Shown piece after piece: positions 43,639 to 55,515 of a DNA stretch of 64,000 nucleotides. The stretch is from Bathynomus jamesi. Taxonomy: Eukaryota > Arthropoda > Malacostraca > Isopoda > Cirolanidae. Positions within the stretch are counted from its first letter, which is position 1, and each line of letters begins with the position of its first letter. Location of the stretch: assembly GCA_023014485.1 (NCBI GenBank), contig JAJOZX010009049.1:111001-175000 (forward strand), in the 5' to 3' direction. The notes under the pieces are model-generated. The model ran no database searches. It was not told the origin of the DNA and saw only the letters and a list, made by a program, of their open reading frames with translations. Made by a program: the position numbers and the translations under genes.

Positions 43639-46514
43639 TTGAGAATAAATCTAAAAAATGAATATGACAAGAACCAACTTAGGTTCTTATGGTTCAGGGA
43701 TCCATTTGATTTGAATAAAGGGCTCATAACCTATAGATTTAATGTTGTGTTGTTTGGAGCCAATTGCTCACCTAGCCTATTAGCAATGACAATTAGACAT
43801 CATTTGAACCAGTTTAATAACTCTTTAACAATGAATTTCCTCAAGGAACATTTTTACGTAGACAATCTAATAGGCTCAACAACAACAAAATCTGAATTAT
43901 CTGAGGTCTATGAACACTCTCAAAACATTATGCAACAAGGTAACTTTGAACTTAGTGCGTGGATTTCAAATGATGAGGAATTAAACAAAAAGATTTTAAA
44001 GGATAATAATGGTCTTACTGATCCATCAGACAGAGTTAAAACTTTAGGTATGAACTGTTATTTGGATGCATCTTCTATCAGTCATGATTCAATCTGTACT
44101 AAAGGTTTTAAACTTGATGAGGAAGTAAATATTAAAAGACAAATATTATCAGAGGCTTCAAAAAATTTTGACCCCATGGGTCTATTCCTGCCTTCAACAA
44201 TAAAATCAAAGATTCTCCTCCAAGAAGTTTGGATGACAAATGTTGGGTGGGATGATCCAATAACAAATGGATAGCAAAAATTTTGGAAGAAGTTAGCTGC
44301 TGATTTAACAAAAGTGCAGAACATTAAAATTCAAAGGTGCTGTGGGTTTAGGGATAAGCCACAGAGACTTCATGTGTTTGCTGATGCAAGCACACATGCT
44401 TATGGGTACTGTGCATACCTTGTAAGTCCTACAGAAAATCATCTAATTTATGCAAAAGGGAAAGTTGCACCCCTCAAACCTACCCGAACCATACCTCAAC
44501 TGGAACTATTGGCTGCTGCGTTAGCCATTAAAACCAATTCATTGCTTAAGGATGCTTACCATGTTGTGAACATAACTGATATCCACATCTGGCTTGACAG
44601 TCAGATTTGTCTTGCCTGGATACGGAATGCTAGCATTAATAGTAAGAATATCTTTGCAAGAAATAGGCTAAAAGAAATAGCTGAAGCTAATGAAAGACTA
44701 CAAGTAAACTTTCACTATGTTCCAACTAAACAAAATCCAGCAGACTTTCTGACCAGAGGTTTATCCTACAAGTTGTTGAAGTCAAACAAAACTTGGTTCA
44801 TGGGACCTAAGTGGCTCTGTAATACAGACCAATGGCCTGTGGAACAAGTTAACTTGACATTAAATTTAATCTTTTCAAATGAAAAGGTTGAACCAATCAC
44901 TAATTATGAACATTATTCTGATTTCAGCAAACTTGTCAGGGTCACAGCTTACTGTTTGAGGTTTGCTCACAACTGTTTAACTACAATAAACAAACAGCTA
45001 AATAAAAACAATCATAATTATACAGAAGTTGCAACCAAGTACTGGATAGCGCATGCACGACAAAAGGAGTACAATAAAGAGTTAGAATTCTTGACTAATG
45101 GGAAACAAACAAAAGAACCTGTACCATCAGTAGTTGTGGATCTAAATTTGTTCAGAGATGAGGAATGCCATCTAAGGTGTAAAGGGAGATTAGACAAATC
45201 AAAACTGTCTTACAAAAGCAAACATCCAATCCTTTTACCTAGATTTAGCTATTTGACAACATTAATCATCAGACAAACACACACAATGATGTACATCATA
45301 TGGGGGTACCACAGACACTAACTACATTAAGAAAAACTTATTGGATACCCAAGGGAAGGATCACTGTTAAAACAGTCCTGAGTGAGTGTATCACATGTAG
45401 GCGTATTCATGCTAGGCCCTATAGGATACCAAATCCTCCTGCTTTGCCAGAGGAGAGAGTTACTCTCAACAGACCCTTTGAGACTGTAGGCATTGACTAT
45501 ACAGGAGCATTGACTGTGGGGTTGGTTGACACTGAACAAAAAATGTACATTGTACTGTTTACATGTGCTGCCTCACGAGCTGTTTATCTGGATGTTGTGG
45601 AGGACCTTACAGCAGAGTCTTTTGTTGCTGTCTTTAAGAGATTCTGTGCACGACATTCAGTACCCAAGACAGTTTGGACTGACAATGCTACATATTTCAA
45701 GGCTGGTGAACAAGTCATCCACGATTTGTTAAGCAATGAATTCACACAATTATATATACAAAATTCAAACATAAAGTGGAAGTATATTCCGGTTGCCTCT
45801 CCTTGGTATGGTTCTATCTGGGAGAGGAATATACAAGCAGTAAAGAATTGCTTGAAGAAAGCAAATGGTAAAAAACAGATACACTTGTTTGAGTTGCTCA
45901 CTCTCCTGGCTGAGATTGAGAACATCATTAACAATAGACCACTCACTTATGTAAGTGACAACATTAATGATCCCGGAACCATTAACTCCAAATCATTTGA
46001 TTCGGGGAGAACAAGTTAGTCTCCTGCCGGACTACTATATAGACTCTTCAGAAGACCCAAACTGGACTCAACGACATGATGAGCTCCAGACTAAGTTACA
46101 ACATTTAACTAGAGTTAAAGCTCATTTCATTAAACAGCGGAAAACTGAGTACTTGATGGGTCTAAGGGAGAGACATAACAAATGACTAAGAAGGATTGGT
46201 CTGACACAATTAAGGTAGGGGACCTTGTTCTCATACATGACAGTACTCCAAGACAATACTGGCCTCTGGCTAGAGTTTTAGAACTCAGACCAGGGGCAGA
46301 CGGGGTAACAAGAGTGGTCAAATTAAGGACTTCAACGGGTGACACAACAAGAGACATTTCTCTTTTGTACCCCTTAGAGCCTGGACCCAAAACAATGGAC
46401 TTTGGAGAACCTTCTCCACCGCCAGTAACAACTGGAGACACTGAACTTCCAGTAACTATTCCTTTGACAGTAGGAGTGGTAACGCATCCTACTACAACAT
46501 TGACAGACACATGA
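43639..46514 (+). pseudogene. BEL/Pao retrotransposon pol, right arm
   Basis: Mirror copy of 40455-43331. The RT C-half lies at 43639-44274, RNase H and H2C2 at 44314-45321, integrase at 45300-46019 and the C-terminal domain at 45955-46514. The first three segments translate identically to the left arm, including the same frame breaks near 44280 and 45310. One difference is a lost A near 46179, which splits the final frame at 46185 where the left arm stays open. There is no ATG or promoter context for expression. The open frame at 43639 begins within RT, directly after a break near the centre. Confidence 0.9.
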
Positions 46515-47500
46515 CCTCAGCGACAAACAGCATTAAAGGCGCGACTAGTTTTACAACAAAAAATAGATGCTGGGGAATTGTAATTTTATCTTCTAACTTT
46601 CACTTTTCCTTTTCTTATGGTAAAGACCATAGACAGTTTCATCTTATGGATGTATATTTTCTCTTCTAATTAAATGCTACATCTTCTCCATGAGATGGTG
46701 AGGATAGTCACTGTTAATCAGATTAACAGGCATTTACAGTCAAATAGTTAGCTAGTCTACACTCAGACATAAAAATTGGTGACATTGACACCAAAATTTT
46801 TATCTCCCGGGGCCCCCAGTATATGGAAAACTGATGTGTGGGTAGTTGGGATGTAACGAAAATGGTTCACTGAGTAGGTAGGTAGTTAATCGAACAATTA
46901 TTAAATTCCTTTTATGTCAAACTAACTGGGTGGATGAAACCAATTGGTTGCTCACCAGAGTTATTCTCCACACTAGTATTTATATACTGTGTGACAAGAG
47001 CGTGCTCGGTAATAGATATACATTACCGATCAACCAACCAAAAAAACCAAGAGGTCGCTGGTGGAAAAAGCCCAGCGAAAAGGTGGACAAGGGAACGAAA
47101 ACGAGGAACGGGGCTACAAGACGGAACGAGGGAAGGGGGAAGAACAAACAACGGAAAAAAGATCCCCACCAGCAAGTACGCTCTCAACAATTAAACAAAA
47201 GGGGAAAAGGGTCTCTAATAACTAGTAGTAAGTGACTAATTGTGTTTTTAACCCAGTTAGAAGTAAACGCAGTAAATTAAGCTGGGTCAGACAAATTAGG
47301 CCTACATTGTGGCCTAAGACCTAGCATCAACTCATAGCGTAACAAAGGTGAAGGTAGATTGCCCTAACCTAATTTGGTGAGGAATCCTACTGTGGACCTC
47401 AATTTATCTGCCCGCTCTGGACCATTTCCGGAATCTCTAGGCTGACCCCTACAAGGCTAGACTTAATCTACTCTATAGTTAGACTGTGGATATAAGGGGT
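46515..47500. other. Right-arm segment between BEL coding region and LINE D
   Basis: Mirror of 39475-40450, and again no LTR pair identified. The candidate BEL 3' LTR must lie here, since it directly follows the integrase/C-terminal domain, but neither edge can be fixed. Open frames at 46930-47235 are Lys/Arg-rich repeat-like sequence. Confidence 0.4.
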
Positions 47501-47509
47501 GGGTTAATT

Positions 47510-48192
47510 GTGGACCAATTGATACAGAGCATTTTTCACATAAGGTTTAAAATGAATGGTGAAGTAATTGAGGAAGTACAAGAGTTTAAGTAATTGGGTC
47601 AAACTATTACCAGCTCCTTGAGTGATGACTCGGATATAAGAAAACAGTCTCGAAGCCTGTATGCTAAAGCGAATATGACCATAAGGAGCTTTCGTTTCTG
47701 TACAAGTGAAGCTAAAGACACACTCTTTCGTACTTTCTGCAGTAATATATACGGTCTGCAACTCTGGGTGAATTATAAAAAAGGTTCTGGCAGTACCCTA
47801 AATTTGCTGTACAACAGTTCTTTTAGACTCTTACATAAATTACCCCCGAGATGCTCAGCTTCGCAAATGTTTGCTACCCGCAATGTCCCGAGCTTCCCGG
47901 AGGTAACAAGACGTGCTCAACACATTCTAATGCAAAGAATTAAAAAATCAACCAACCCGATCATCCAAGCTATCCATGAGTCCTGCCATTTATCCTCTAA
48001 GGCCTAAGCTATGGACTTCTTGGTACGAAAACGTCTGTCTGTCTGTAGCTCCACTTAACTTCGACAGTGCAGTATTATTTCTAATCAATTGTATATATTT
48101 CTACCCTTAGTGTATGAACTGTCATTGTATTAATAATATTTGCCATATGGACTATAGTCTGCCAATAAACCTTTTCATTTTCATTTTCATAT
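47510..48192 (+). pseudogene. LINE (family D) 3' fragment, right arm copy
   Basis: Frame 47594-48007 reads MGQTITSSLSDDSDIRKQSR, then the same RT C-terminal text as the left-arm copy, ending HESCHLSSKA. Upstream, FKYLG-like coding (VIEEVQEF at 47560) is split by a stop at 47590. The tail CCATATGGACTATAGTCTGC plus TTTTCATTTTCAT ends at about 48192. It lies in the same orientation as the BEL remnant in this arm. It is 5'-truncated and not functional. Confidence 0.78.
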
Positions 48193-48526
48193 AGCAAAAT
48201 TGGGGTAGAGTTACCAGATGCTCTTATTACGAAATGTATTTAAATCAATATATTTAATTTAAATACTCTTAACACGTGTACATATATATGTAATAATAAC
48301 AATAAGTCAATATTTAAATTTAACACATTGTGGTTTGTCAAGACCATAGTTCTGGTACGTTCTACGGTCACAATGACTGAAAGGACAGTGAAGCATGCTG
48401 ATAATGACATGAAATCATCATAAGATCTAATACTTTTTGTCTAAGTATATGCAATTTGCAAACTCCTCTAAAGTGTATAATTATAATCAGTCGTGTGATG
48501 GAATAAATCTTCAAACTACTTTTGCC

Positions 48527-48600
<74 letters not shown>

Positions 48601-49055
48601 TGTTTCATGTTTCATGATTATGCAAAGAAACTAGGCTGTGGCGGGGTTATCTAGCTATGTTGCTCGACATAATACTTAAATACTATTTAAATTCGGTTGT
48701 GATGTCCGTTACAATAAGGAAAACAATAAGAGAGAACTTTATAAATTTTAGACAATGAGGAAACCTGTAAACTGTGGAGAGACTTGCTTGGTACTATATA
48801 CGATGCAGGCAGGAAGGAGGGGCCAATCGCGAATCTCCGAAACTATTGAAATTACACCTTTTTTGAAAAGACTGTGTAGTGTGTAAGATGCATGCGTGTG
48901 TAGTAAGGGATATAGTGAGAAGCGCGTGTTTGAGAGTATGCTGGACTGCTTACAGGGTAGACGTGACATGTAAAAAGGCCAGATGAAGAGGACAGTGATG
49001 GGAGAAACAGGGTTCAGGCACTTCCTGCCTTCTGCTGGAATGCCACATACAAACT

Positions 49056-49119
<64 letters not shown>

Positions 49120-49796
49120 TATTTATTTAAATTCGACTCTTGTAAATATGCATAGCGGGTTATTATGAGTCAGAAGTTATAATGAGATCGATGTACAGTT
49201 CCCTCGAATGATCTGTTAAATAATTTTAAATTAAATGTTAGGGCTCACGCATTGCAGAATCGAATATCGCGTGATGATACTTTTACGTTTTTAATACAGT
49301 GAAAAGCGTATGGTGCGTTCTATGAGTACATTATTATGATTGAAAGTATTTTTGTGGCCATTTGTACAGAAAATGATGTTTTTTATACGAGATCTGATAT
49401 CATAAAGTATTAATTATAAGATTTTAAACGTTGTGTAACGGTAGGCTTCAGTCTGTAAAGACATGATTGGTACAGCTAATGACAAAAACAATAAGCATGA
49501 ACATTCTGTGTGATTGATGTAAACAGTGGCCTGACTGGTGTGAAAACAAATACGTTTATTGAGAATTATGAGGAATTGTGAACAGCCGTTAAATTAGAGA
49601 AATGATAATTAAAGTAATGTGAATAGTCCTAACTATAACTACAAGTAGAAAGGTTCTTAATGAAAAATCTCTCAACTTTCAGTACCTATTTCCCGCTGCA
49701 TCTATTTAAAAATGACAACCCACACAAATTCGACATCCCGTTTTCTTTAATTGCATCTAATAAGAATTTTTTTACCCGAACCTACTTATTTGGATG

Positions 49797-49845
<49 letters not shown>

Positions 49846-50075
49846 AATAATAATAATAATAATAAGATTAGTTGCAGCTAATAGTCTTTAGAAGAAAGTT
49901 AAACTTAACAACTAACCTGAAAAAATTACTGAGAGAAATATATAGCAAGATTGGGGGTATAGTTGCCAGATGCTTTTATTACGAAGGGAATTGAAATCAA
50001 TATATTTAATTTAAATACTCTTAACACGTGTACATATATATATGTAATAATAACAATAAATCAATATTAGTAATA
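48193..50075. repeat. Direct repeat pair and (TA)n tracts in the right arm
   Basis: Mirror of 36955-38805. The repeated segment lies at 48193-48305 and 49948-50070, with (TA)n at 48529-48598, 49058-49114 and 49797-49842. Tract lengths differ from the left arm. The part at 49230-49420 differs from its left-arm counterpart (37620-37800) at many positions. Confidence 0.75.
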
Positions 50076-50428
50076 ATATTTAAGTGGATGTTTAGAGGAG
50101 GATAACAGAATTGATGCTTCAGTTTCAAAGCTGTGTTACGCAGCTTGATGTTCTTTTTAACATATGCAATTTTATAACGAAATTTGCTGTATAGTAAAAT
50201 TATTAATTCACATACCAGAAGATAGCATGTGAAAGTGAATGTAATGGTATATATATCAGCGTAAATAACAGAAAACTACATATTTAAAAGTAAATAAACA
50301 AATATGAGTGTACTATATGTATATATTGTATTTGAAGGTCATCTCGTTTGAAAATAAGCCAGTTTCCCTTAAAAAAGAGAGAAATTAATTTATTTAAATT
50401 AAATAAAAATATTCATTTTATTTTTCAT

Positions 50429-50578
50429 AATACAGATATTAAACAAAGAACTTGTTTTCGATTTAAAATATGATCACTCTGATTTTCATTTATGTATTGT
50501 TTTAATACAGATATTAAACAAAGAACTTGTGTTTCGATTTAAAATATAATCACTCTGATTTTCATTTATGTATTGTTC
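50429..50578. repeat. 75-bp tandem duplication present only in the right arm
   Basis: The unit beginning AATACAGATATTAAACAAAG starts at 50429 and again at 50504, with three differences. The left arm has a single copy (about 36520-36597). It therefore arose after the arms formed, or is an assembly slip. Confidence 0.85.
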
Positions 50579-51060
50579 ACAATTTGTTAACAGACGAAAA
50601 TTGGGTGTTAATGTGCAATCTCGTTAGGCCTATTAAAACCTTTCATTCGTTTCCATTTCTACTGTCTTCTAACTTGCCTGAACGGAAAGTACTTGAATGT
50701 ATGTATGTTTTTCATGTTTGTTCTTGTTTGCCTCATGAAAGAACTTTTTTGAAGGAGGAAGGCGAGGCTCAATCCTTTCTTAAATTTTTTTTTAAGGAAG
50801 GTGAAGACGAATCATTTTTAAAATTTATTTTTTTTAAATTTAATTTTTTAAATTTAATTTTTTTAAATTTCTTTTTTAATTTTTTTTTTTCTTTTTTGAA
50901 GGACCATGAAGGACACCTCATAAAGGAGGGACCGCCATGAAGGACGGTGGAGGACCGCCATGAAGGACGGTGGAGGACTGCCGTGAAGGACGGTGAGGGG
51001 GGTAATTTTCAAATTGATCCATTCTCTGTCTCCCTTCTTGCGGCTATACTACTGACATCA

Positions 51061-52671
51061 ATGACTCCAGGTCTGTGATGATTCCCCGTAAAATTGGCAT
51101 GATGATGGCTTTGGACAACCAGCCATTTACTTTAGTTGATGATGATGGTGTTATTGATCTAATGGCCTACCTCCAACCCAGATATCTCTTACCGAGCAGA
51201 AGGTACTTCTCTGATACTATAATTCCTCGTTCAAGTCTAAAATTGCTCAGAAGCTGGAAGAAGTAAAGCATGTCAGCTTTTCTTCAGATATATGGACATG
51301 CACAACCTCTCAAGAAAGTTTTATATCATTATCGGGTCACTGGATAGGTAAAGATTTTGAAAGATACGATGCTGTGCTACATGCCTCTCATTTCTCAGGG
51401 TCGCATACTGGCAAGAATATATCTGAAAAGTTTCGCTTATGTGGGATAGTTGGGATCTTGATGCAAATAAGAGGAATTTATTGGTGAGAGATGGAGCTAG
51501 TAATATGGCTTTTGGTAGTGACCTGGCTGAAATACCTTCAATACACTGCAGCATTCATTTACTCCAAATAGTTATTAGTGAGTCAATTATGGTTCAGAAG
51601 AGTGTAATTGATATCCTTGCAAAAAGTCGCCGCCTTGCATCTCACTTTAATCATTCTCATTTGGCCTGTAATAATTTCAAACACATTCAAGTGCAGCAAG
51701 CAAAATCTTGAGCCTCTCCTATTGGTTCAAGATGTCCCAACACGTTGGAACAGTGCATATTTGATGCTAGAAAGATTATATAAATTAAAAATTCCAGTGC
51801 AACTGTATTTGGCTGATCGTAGTGAATTACCTACCATCATATCCTTCGGGTGGACACTGATACGAAATCTCCTTAAAATATTAAAACCATTCTTCCAACT
51901 AACTCAGGAAATGAGTTCGGAAAAATCAACTTTGTCTTCCGTAATCCCAAGCATTTGTATTTTACAAAGATTTCTTTCAAGATTGGCCATGATGACCAAG
52001 GTGTTCAAACGACAAAGAGAGAACTCCTGACTTATTTTCGAGCGCGTTTCTTGTCGGAGAGTAATGATGGGAAGTCTTTGAGCATAATGAAAAACAGGGC
52101 TTATGTGACTGCGACTGCAATAGATCCGCGGTATAAGTTATCTTTCTTTCAACAAGATCAAAAGGAGCAGGCTAAATCCTGGCTGATTGAAGAAGTCATA
52201 GGTATTGAAAATGACCAAGGTGGTAATAATTCTAATGAAAATGAAAGCGGAAGCGAAAGAAGCTCAAATTCCAGTTCTCCTATGCGAAAGAGGAAAGACG
52301 AAGAGGACATTCTTGAAGCGTGTTTTATGGAGATTACAAAAGGAGAGCAATCTGTGGAAGTAAGTTACAAGAGAAGAAAGGTTGAAAAAAAGACTGCTCC
52401 TGTTCTACTGATTGCAGGGGAGTTAGACCGATATGCATCTGAACCTCTTGTAGATAGGAAACGCTGTCCAGTTCAAATTTGGAAGCAGGAGGACCGATTT
52501 CCTCTCCTTAAAACTATTGTTTCAAAGCTTCTCTGCACACCCGCATCCTCTGTATTTTCAGAGAGAATGTTTTCTGAATATGGAAACATTTATGAAGCAA
52601 GGCGATCCCGAATATTGCCTAAAAGAGGAGAAATGCTCTTGTTTCTGCAGCACAACGGAAAAAAGTTCTAA
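51061..52671 (+). pseudogene. hAT transposase, catalytic and dimerisation part
   Basis: After the palindrome the frame reads SVMIPRKIGMMMALDNQPFT and RYLLPSRRYFSDTIIP. Then, in other frames, come HVSFSSDIWTCTTSQESFIS, DGASNMAFGSDLAEIPSIHC, VPTRWNSAYLMLERLYKLKI and ATAIDPRYKLSFF. The last ORF (51955-52671) ends with PASSVFSERMFSEYGNIYEA, RRSRILPKRGEMLLFLQ, the hAT C-terminal dimerisation domain. Key catalytic surroundings (SSDIWT, RDGASNM, RWNS) are recognisable. At least three frameshifts (near 51255, 51700 and 51990) make it non-functional. Confidence 0.85.
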
Positions 52672-53248
52672 ATCAATGTTGAGTTTTTTTTATTCTGAAG
52701 ACTTCCAGGCTGAATGGCGGCATCTGACCTACACAATACTGCCCTCCATTCATTAATTTCATTCCAGGCATTTTATATTGTATTCAATGTATTGTTTTAC
52801 ATTTGTCAAGCTTGTAATGTTTTGTACTGTTTTGAAAATGAAGGAAAAAAGAGAAAAAAGAATGGAAAGCAAGTGCAGGGGTCTAGCAATATTTTACTCT
52901 TTTTAAAAAATTTAACGCCTAGACGTTTTTATAAAAAGCTCTGATTATATTAATAGAGCTGTAATCGTTAAGGATGGACAGAGGTTTCATTTATTCTTGT
53001 CATCAGTATTGTGTTGATTTAGCATAAAAAGTGTTGCTGGACTGGTTTAGGGGTGGGCCCTGGAGGGCTTTCCATTTTTTTGTATATAAATATTATTTGT
53101 AATGTGTTATCATATTATGGCAGATTTTCATACAGGTGTTAATTTTCTAATGTCTTGGCCTATATCCGGTATGATACCAGATATTTCAATATCCGTCCGG
53201 ATATCATATCCGGTGCACCCCTAATATATATATATATATATATATGTA

Positions 53249-54612
53249 TAGGGTGTCCGAAAATGAATATACCAAAAATAAAATTGAATAACTTTTTTGT
53301 TATTGAGATAGCAACATAAATTGAAGATAAATACATGCAGTAGACTTACAAGTTTGTTTCGTTATAAATATTAATTTTTGTTTTCTTTTCATTTCGAAAG
53401 AAACCCCAGTTTTTAATAAAATAATAACAACTCAAGAGAAGCAAAAATTGAGAGATTTTTACATGAAAGCGGTTCAATCATTAAAGCCCAAAGGTGTTTC
53501 CGACGTGAGACGAACAAACCCGCGCCTGAAAGACAACATACGAAGATGGGTAGACCAATTTGAGGCGAGTGGATCTGTACTGAAGGGGAAATCTACCGGA
53601 ATGCCAAGGAAGTCTCAGGCAAGGTGAATGCAATTAGGGAAGCATTTGCTAAAAGCCCTAAAAAGTCAATTAGGGGAGCATCAACTGAGTTAAACATCTC
53701 GAGAAGCTCTGTCCATGATATCCCTCATAAAGAATTGAGGTTCAATATGTTATAAAATGCAGGTAGTTCATCAACTTTTAGAAGAGGATTATGAGGCACA
53801 GTAAATGTTTGTCAAGAATTAATGAAAGGTAGAATCAGATGAACACTTTTTATCAAACCACCTTTATAGTGATGAAGCTAACATTTCACATATCAGGCAA
53901 AGTTTAATCGTCATAATTGCAGGATATGGGGTGAAGAAAAATCCCCATGAATTGTATGAAACAGAAAGGGATTCCTTAAAGTAAATGTCTGGTGTGCCAT
54001 GTAACGTTCTTGTATTATGGACCGTATTTTTTTGTGAACGAACTGTCACCAGCAATTCGTACCTCAACATGCTACGAGAGTTTTTATTCCACAACTCCAA
54101 GAAAATCCCGGCTTGTTACAAAGCGCTTTCTTCCAACAGGATGGAGCACCACCCCACTTTGCTCGAATTGTTAAGATGTTTTTAAACCAAACTTTTCCAG
54201 AGCGTTTGATTGGTTGGGGAGGACCTCTGAAATGGTCCGCTCGTTCGCCTGATTTAACACCTTTAGATTTTTATCGCTGGAATTTCTTGAAAACTAAAGT
54301 CGATCATAACAAACCAAGGGACATTAAAGAAATGAAACATCGTATTTTTGATGCTATCTCATCCATCTCTACAGCTGTGTTGGAAAATGTTTTCTCAGAA
54401 TTTGAAACGCAGAATTAGATTGATTTAAGCGAATGATGGACATGTAAGTTCATTAATTAATCAAACCACTGTAAATGATACCTTATCAAATTAATAAGCT
54501 AATTCTTGCAGGCCTACTGCATGTATTATACATATTCAATATATGTTGCATCTCGAAGAACAATAAAGTTATTCAATTTTATTTTTTTGTATATTCATTT
54601 TCGGCTGTACAG
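53249..54612 (+). mobile_element. DD41D transposon, decayed copy
   Basis: The left end TAGGGTGTCCGAAAATGAAT and the right end (reverse complement CTGTACAGCCGAAAATGAAT) share CGAAAATGAATATAC and AAAATAAAATTGAATAACTT in inverted form, with TA beside both ends. Between lies a transposase related to, but clearly distinct from, the intact one at 4205-5248. It sits between (TA)n tracts just after the hAT element. Confidence 0.8.
53420..54418 (+). pseudogene. DD41D transposase, frameshifted
   Basis: Readable blocks: PRLKDNIRRWVDQFEASGSV (helix-turn-helix), NAIREAFAKSPKKSIRGAST, ELNISRSSVHDI, SDEANISHIR (first Asp), FFQQDGAPPHFARIVKMFLN (second Asp) and WSARSPDLTPLDFYRW (third Asp). The spacing between the second and third Asp is again 41 residues. 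The C-terminus ISTAVLENVFSEFETQN is intact at 54418. At least four frameshifts or stops lie between 53630 and 54110. Confidence 0.82.
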
Positions 54613-54680
<68 letters not shown>

Positions 54681-54748
54681 GATGAATTTCACAATAAAAC
54701 ACGTGAAATGAATAAATGCTGCAAACCCACAAGGAACATATACAAGGA

Positions 54749-54822
<74 letters not shown>
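54613..54822. repeat. (TA)n tracts around a possible Penelope tail fragment
   Basis: (TA)n at 54615-54678 and 54750-54815. The 70 bp between them, reverse-complemented, reads GCATTTATTCATTTCACGTG and TTTTATTGTGAAATTCATC. This resembles the Penelope-flanking text at 985-1040 (TTTTATTCATCA, TTTCACGTGTTACTTTCGTG). It may be the tail of another Penelope copy. Confidence 0.5.
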
Positions 54823-54823
<1 letters not shown>

Positions 54824-55460
54824 TGAGGGTTGTTCAAAAAGTAAGTTTACAAGGTGTTTTGAAAAAACTTTTATCAAGTTTTCCGATGCCGGTCGAGTGA
54901 AATGTAGATTGTAGGGTCCTTAGTTTTTAACCAGTCTTGTATGGCCACTTCTGCATCAGGATTGTTTTGAAATTGTTTACCTCCGAGGTGTTCCTTTAGG
55001 GCTGGAAACAAACGGAAGTCTCTTGGTGCAAGCAGGACTATTGGAGTGGGGGAGATGATCCATGACTTCCCAGTAGAACGATTCCAAAAGTTGGCGTGTT
55101 TGATTTGCAGTGTGAGGGCGTGCATTGTCATGTAAGAACACCACACCTGCAGTAAGCAACCAGGGACGTTTTCTTCTGATAGCCGTGGGGAGTTGATGTA
55201 AAATTTCACAATAAGAAGCGGCATTTATTTTTGTCCCTTTTTGCATGAATTCCACATACAAAACGCCCTGATGGTCTCAAAAAATCGTTGCCATCACCTG
55301 ACCAGCTGATGGTGCAATCTTGAACACACTGGTTTCTGGTGACCCCGGATGTTGCCACACATGTTTAACAAAATATTGTACTACCAACAACATTATTGTC
55401 CTATGCATAATGGATCGATAATTAATTAACCTTGTAAACTTTCTTTTTGAACAACCCGCG
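54824..55460 (-). mobile_element. mariner (DD34D) deletion derivative
   Basis: The left end GAGGGTTGTTCAAAAAGTAA and the right end (reverse complement GCGGGTTGTTCAAAAAGAAA) share GGGTTGTTCAAAAAG and AGTTTACAAGGT. The 637-bp element keeps only the C-terminal half of a transposase. It lies between microsatellite tracts. Confidence 0.8.
54874..55375 (-). pseudogene. mariner transposase, C-terminal half only
   Basis: The minus strand reads VFKIAPSAGQVMATIF, a stop, YVEFMQKGTKINAASYCEIL, GVVFLHDNARPHTANQTRQL (second catalytic Asp), then after a frameshift LAPRDFRLFPALKEHLGGKQ (third Asp region). The DNA-binding domain and the first catalytic Asp are deleted. The family differs from the copies at 1386 and 16121. 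Confidence 0.8.
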
Positions 55461-55477
55461 TGTGTGTGTATATATAT

Positions 55478-55514
<37 letters not shown>

Positions 55515-55515
55515 G
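55461..55515. repeat. (TG)n/(TA)n microsatellite
   Basis: GTGTGTGTG followed by TA repeats with one ATAATAT break, between the mariner derivative and a LINE 3' end. Confidence 0.95.

Larger units (their letters stand above)
36048..51053. repeat. Giant near-spacerless palindrome (two ~7.5-kb inverted arms)
   Basis: The left end starts GTAGTATAGCCGCAAGAAGG and the right end is its reverse complement. Centre at 43483-43486: CTTTGCTT - TTGC - AAGCAAAG. Both arms carry, in mirror order from the outside: a 23-bp GGACGGTGGAGGACC-type minisatellite, a poly-A/T block, a direct repeat pair, three (TA)n tracts, a LINE D 3' fragment, and the 3' half of a BEL/Pao element ending at the centre. The flanks show GACATCA on both sides (36041-36047 and 51054-51060). 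The insertion interrupts hAT coding sequence at a single point, so the inverted pair arrived or formed as a unit there. Confidence 0.9.
35427..53223 (+). mobile_element. hAT transposon, interrupted by a 15-kb insertion
   Basis: The left terminus TAGGGGTGCATAGGATATGA and the right terminus (reverse complement TAGGGGTGCACCGGATATGA) form the inverted repeat of a hAT element. Inside both ends lie GGATAT/ATATCC-rich subterminal repeats. The element sits in a (TA)n tract, so the 8-bp duplication reads as ATATATAT. Removing the palindrome at 36048-51053 and one copy of GACATCA leaves an element of about 2.8 kb with BED finger, catalytic domain and dimerisation domain in order. The whole lies in the last intron of the P450 gene, in antisense orientation to it. 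Confidence 0.85.

Noticed and set aside
43328..43642. Mirror-image 74-aa ORFs at the palindrome centre
   Set aside because: They are identical because of the palindrome and mix unknown sequence with BEL RT; no independent evidence for a gene.
36048..51053. The palindrome as a simple missed-adapter or fold-back read artefact
   Set aside because: Beyond the right arm the sequence continues the hAT gene from the exact codon where the left arm interrupted it, with a 7-bp duplication. An artefact would continue into the inverse of the left flank. An assembly fault is still possible and is listed as a check.
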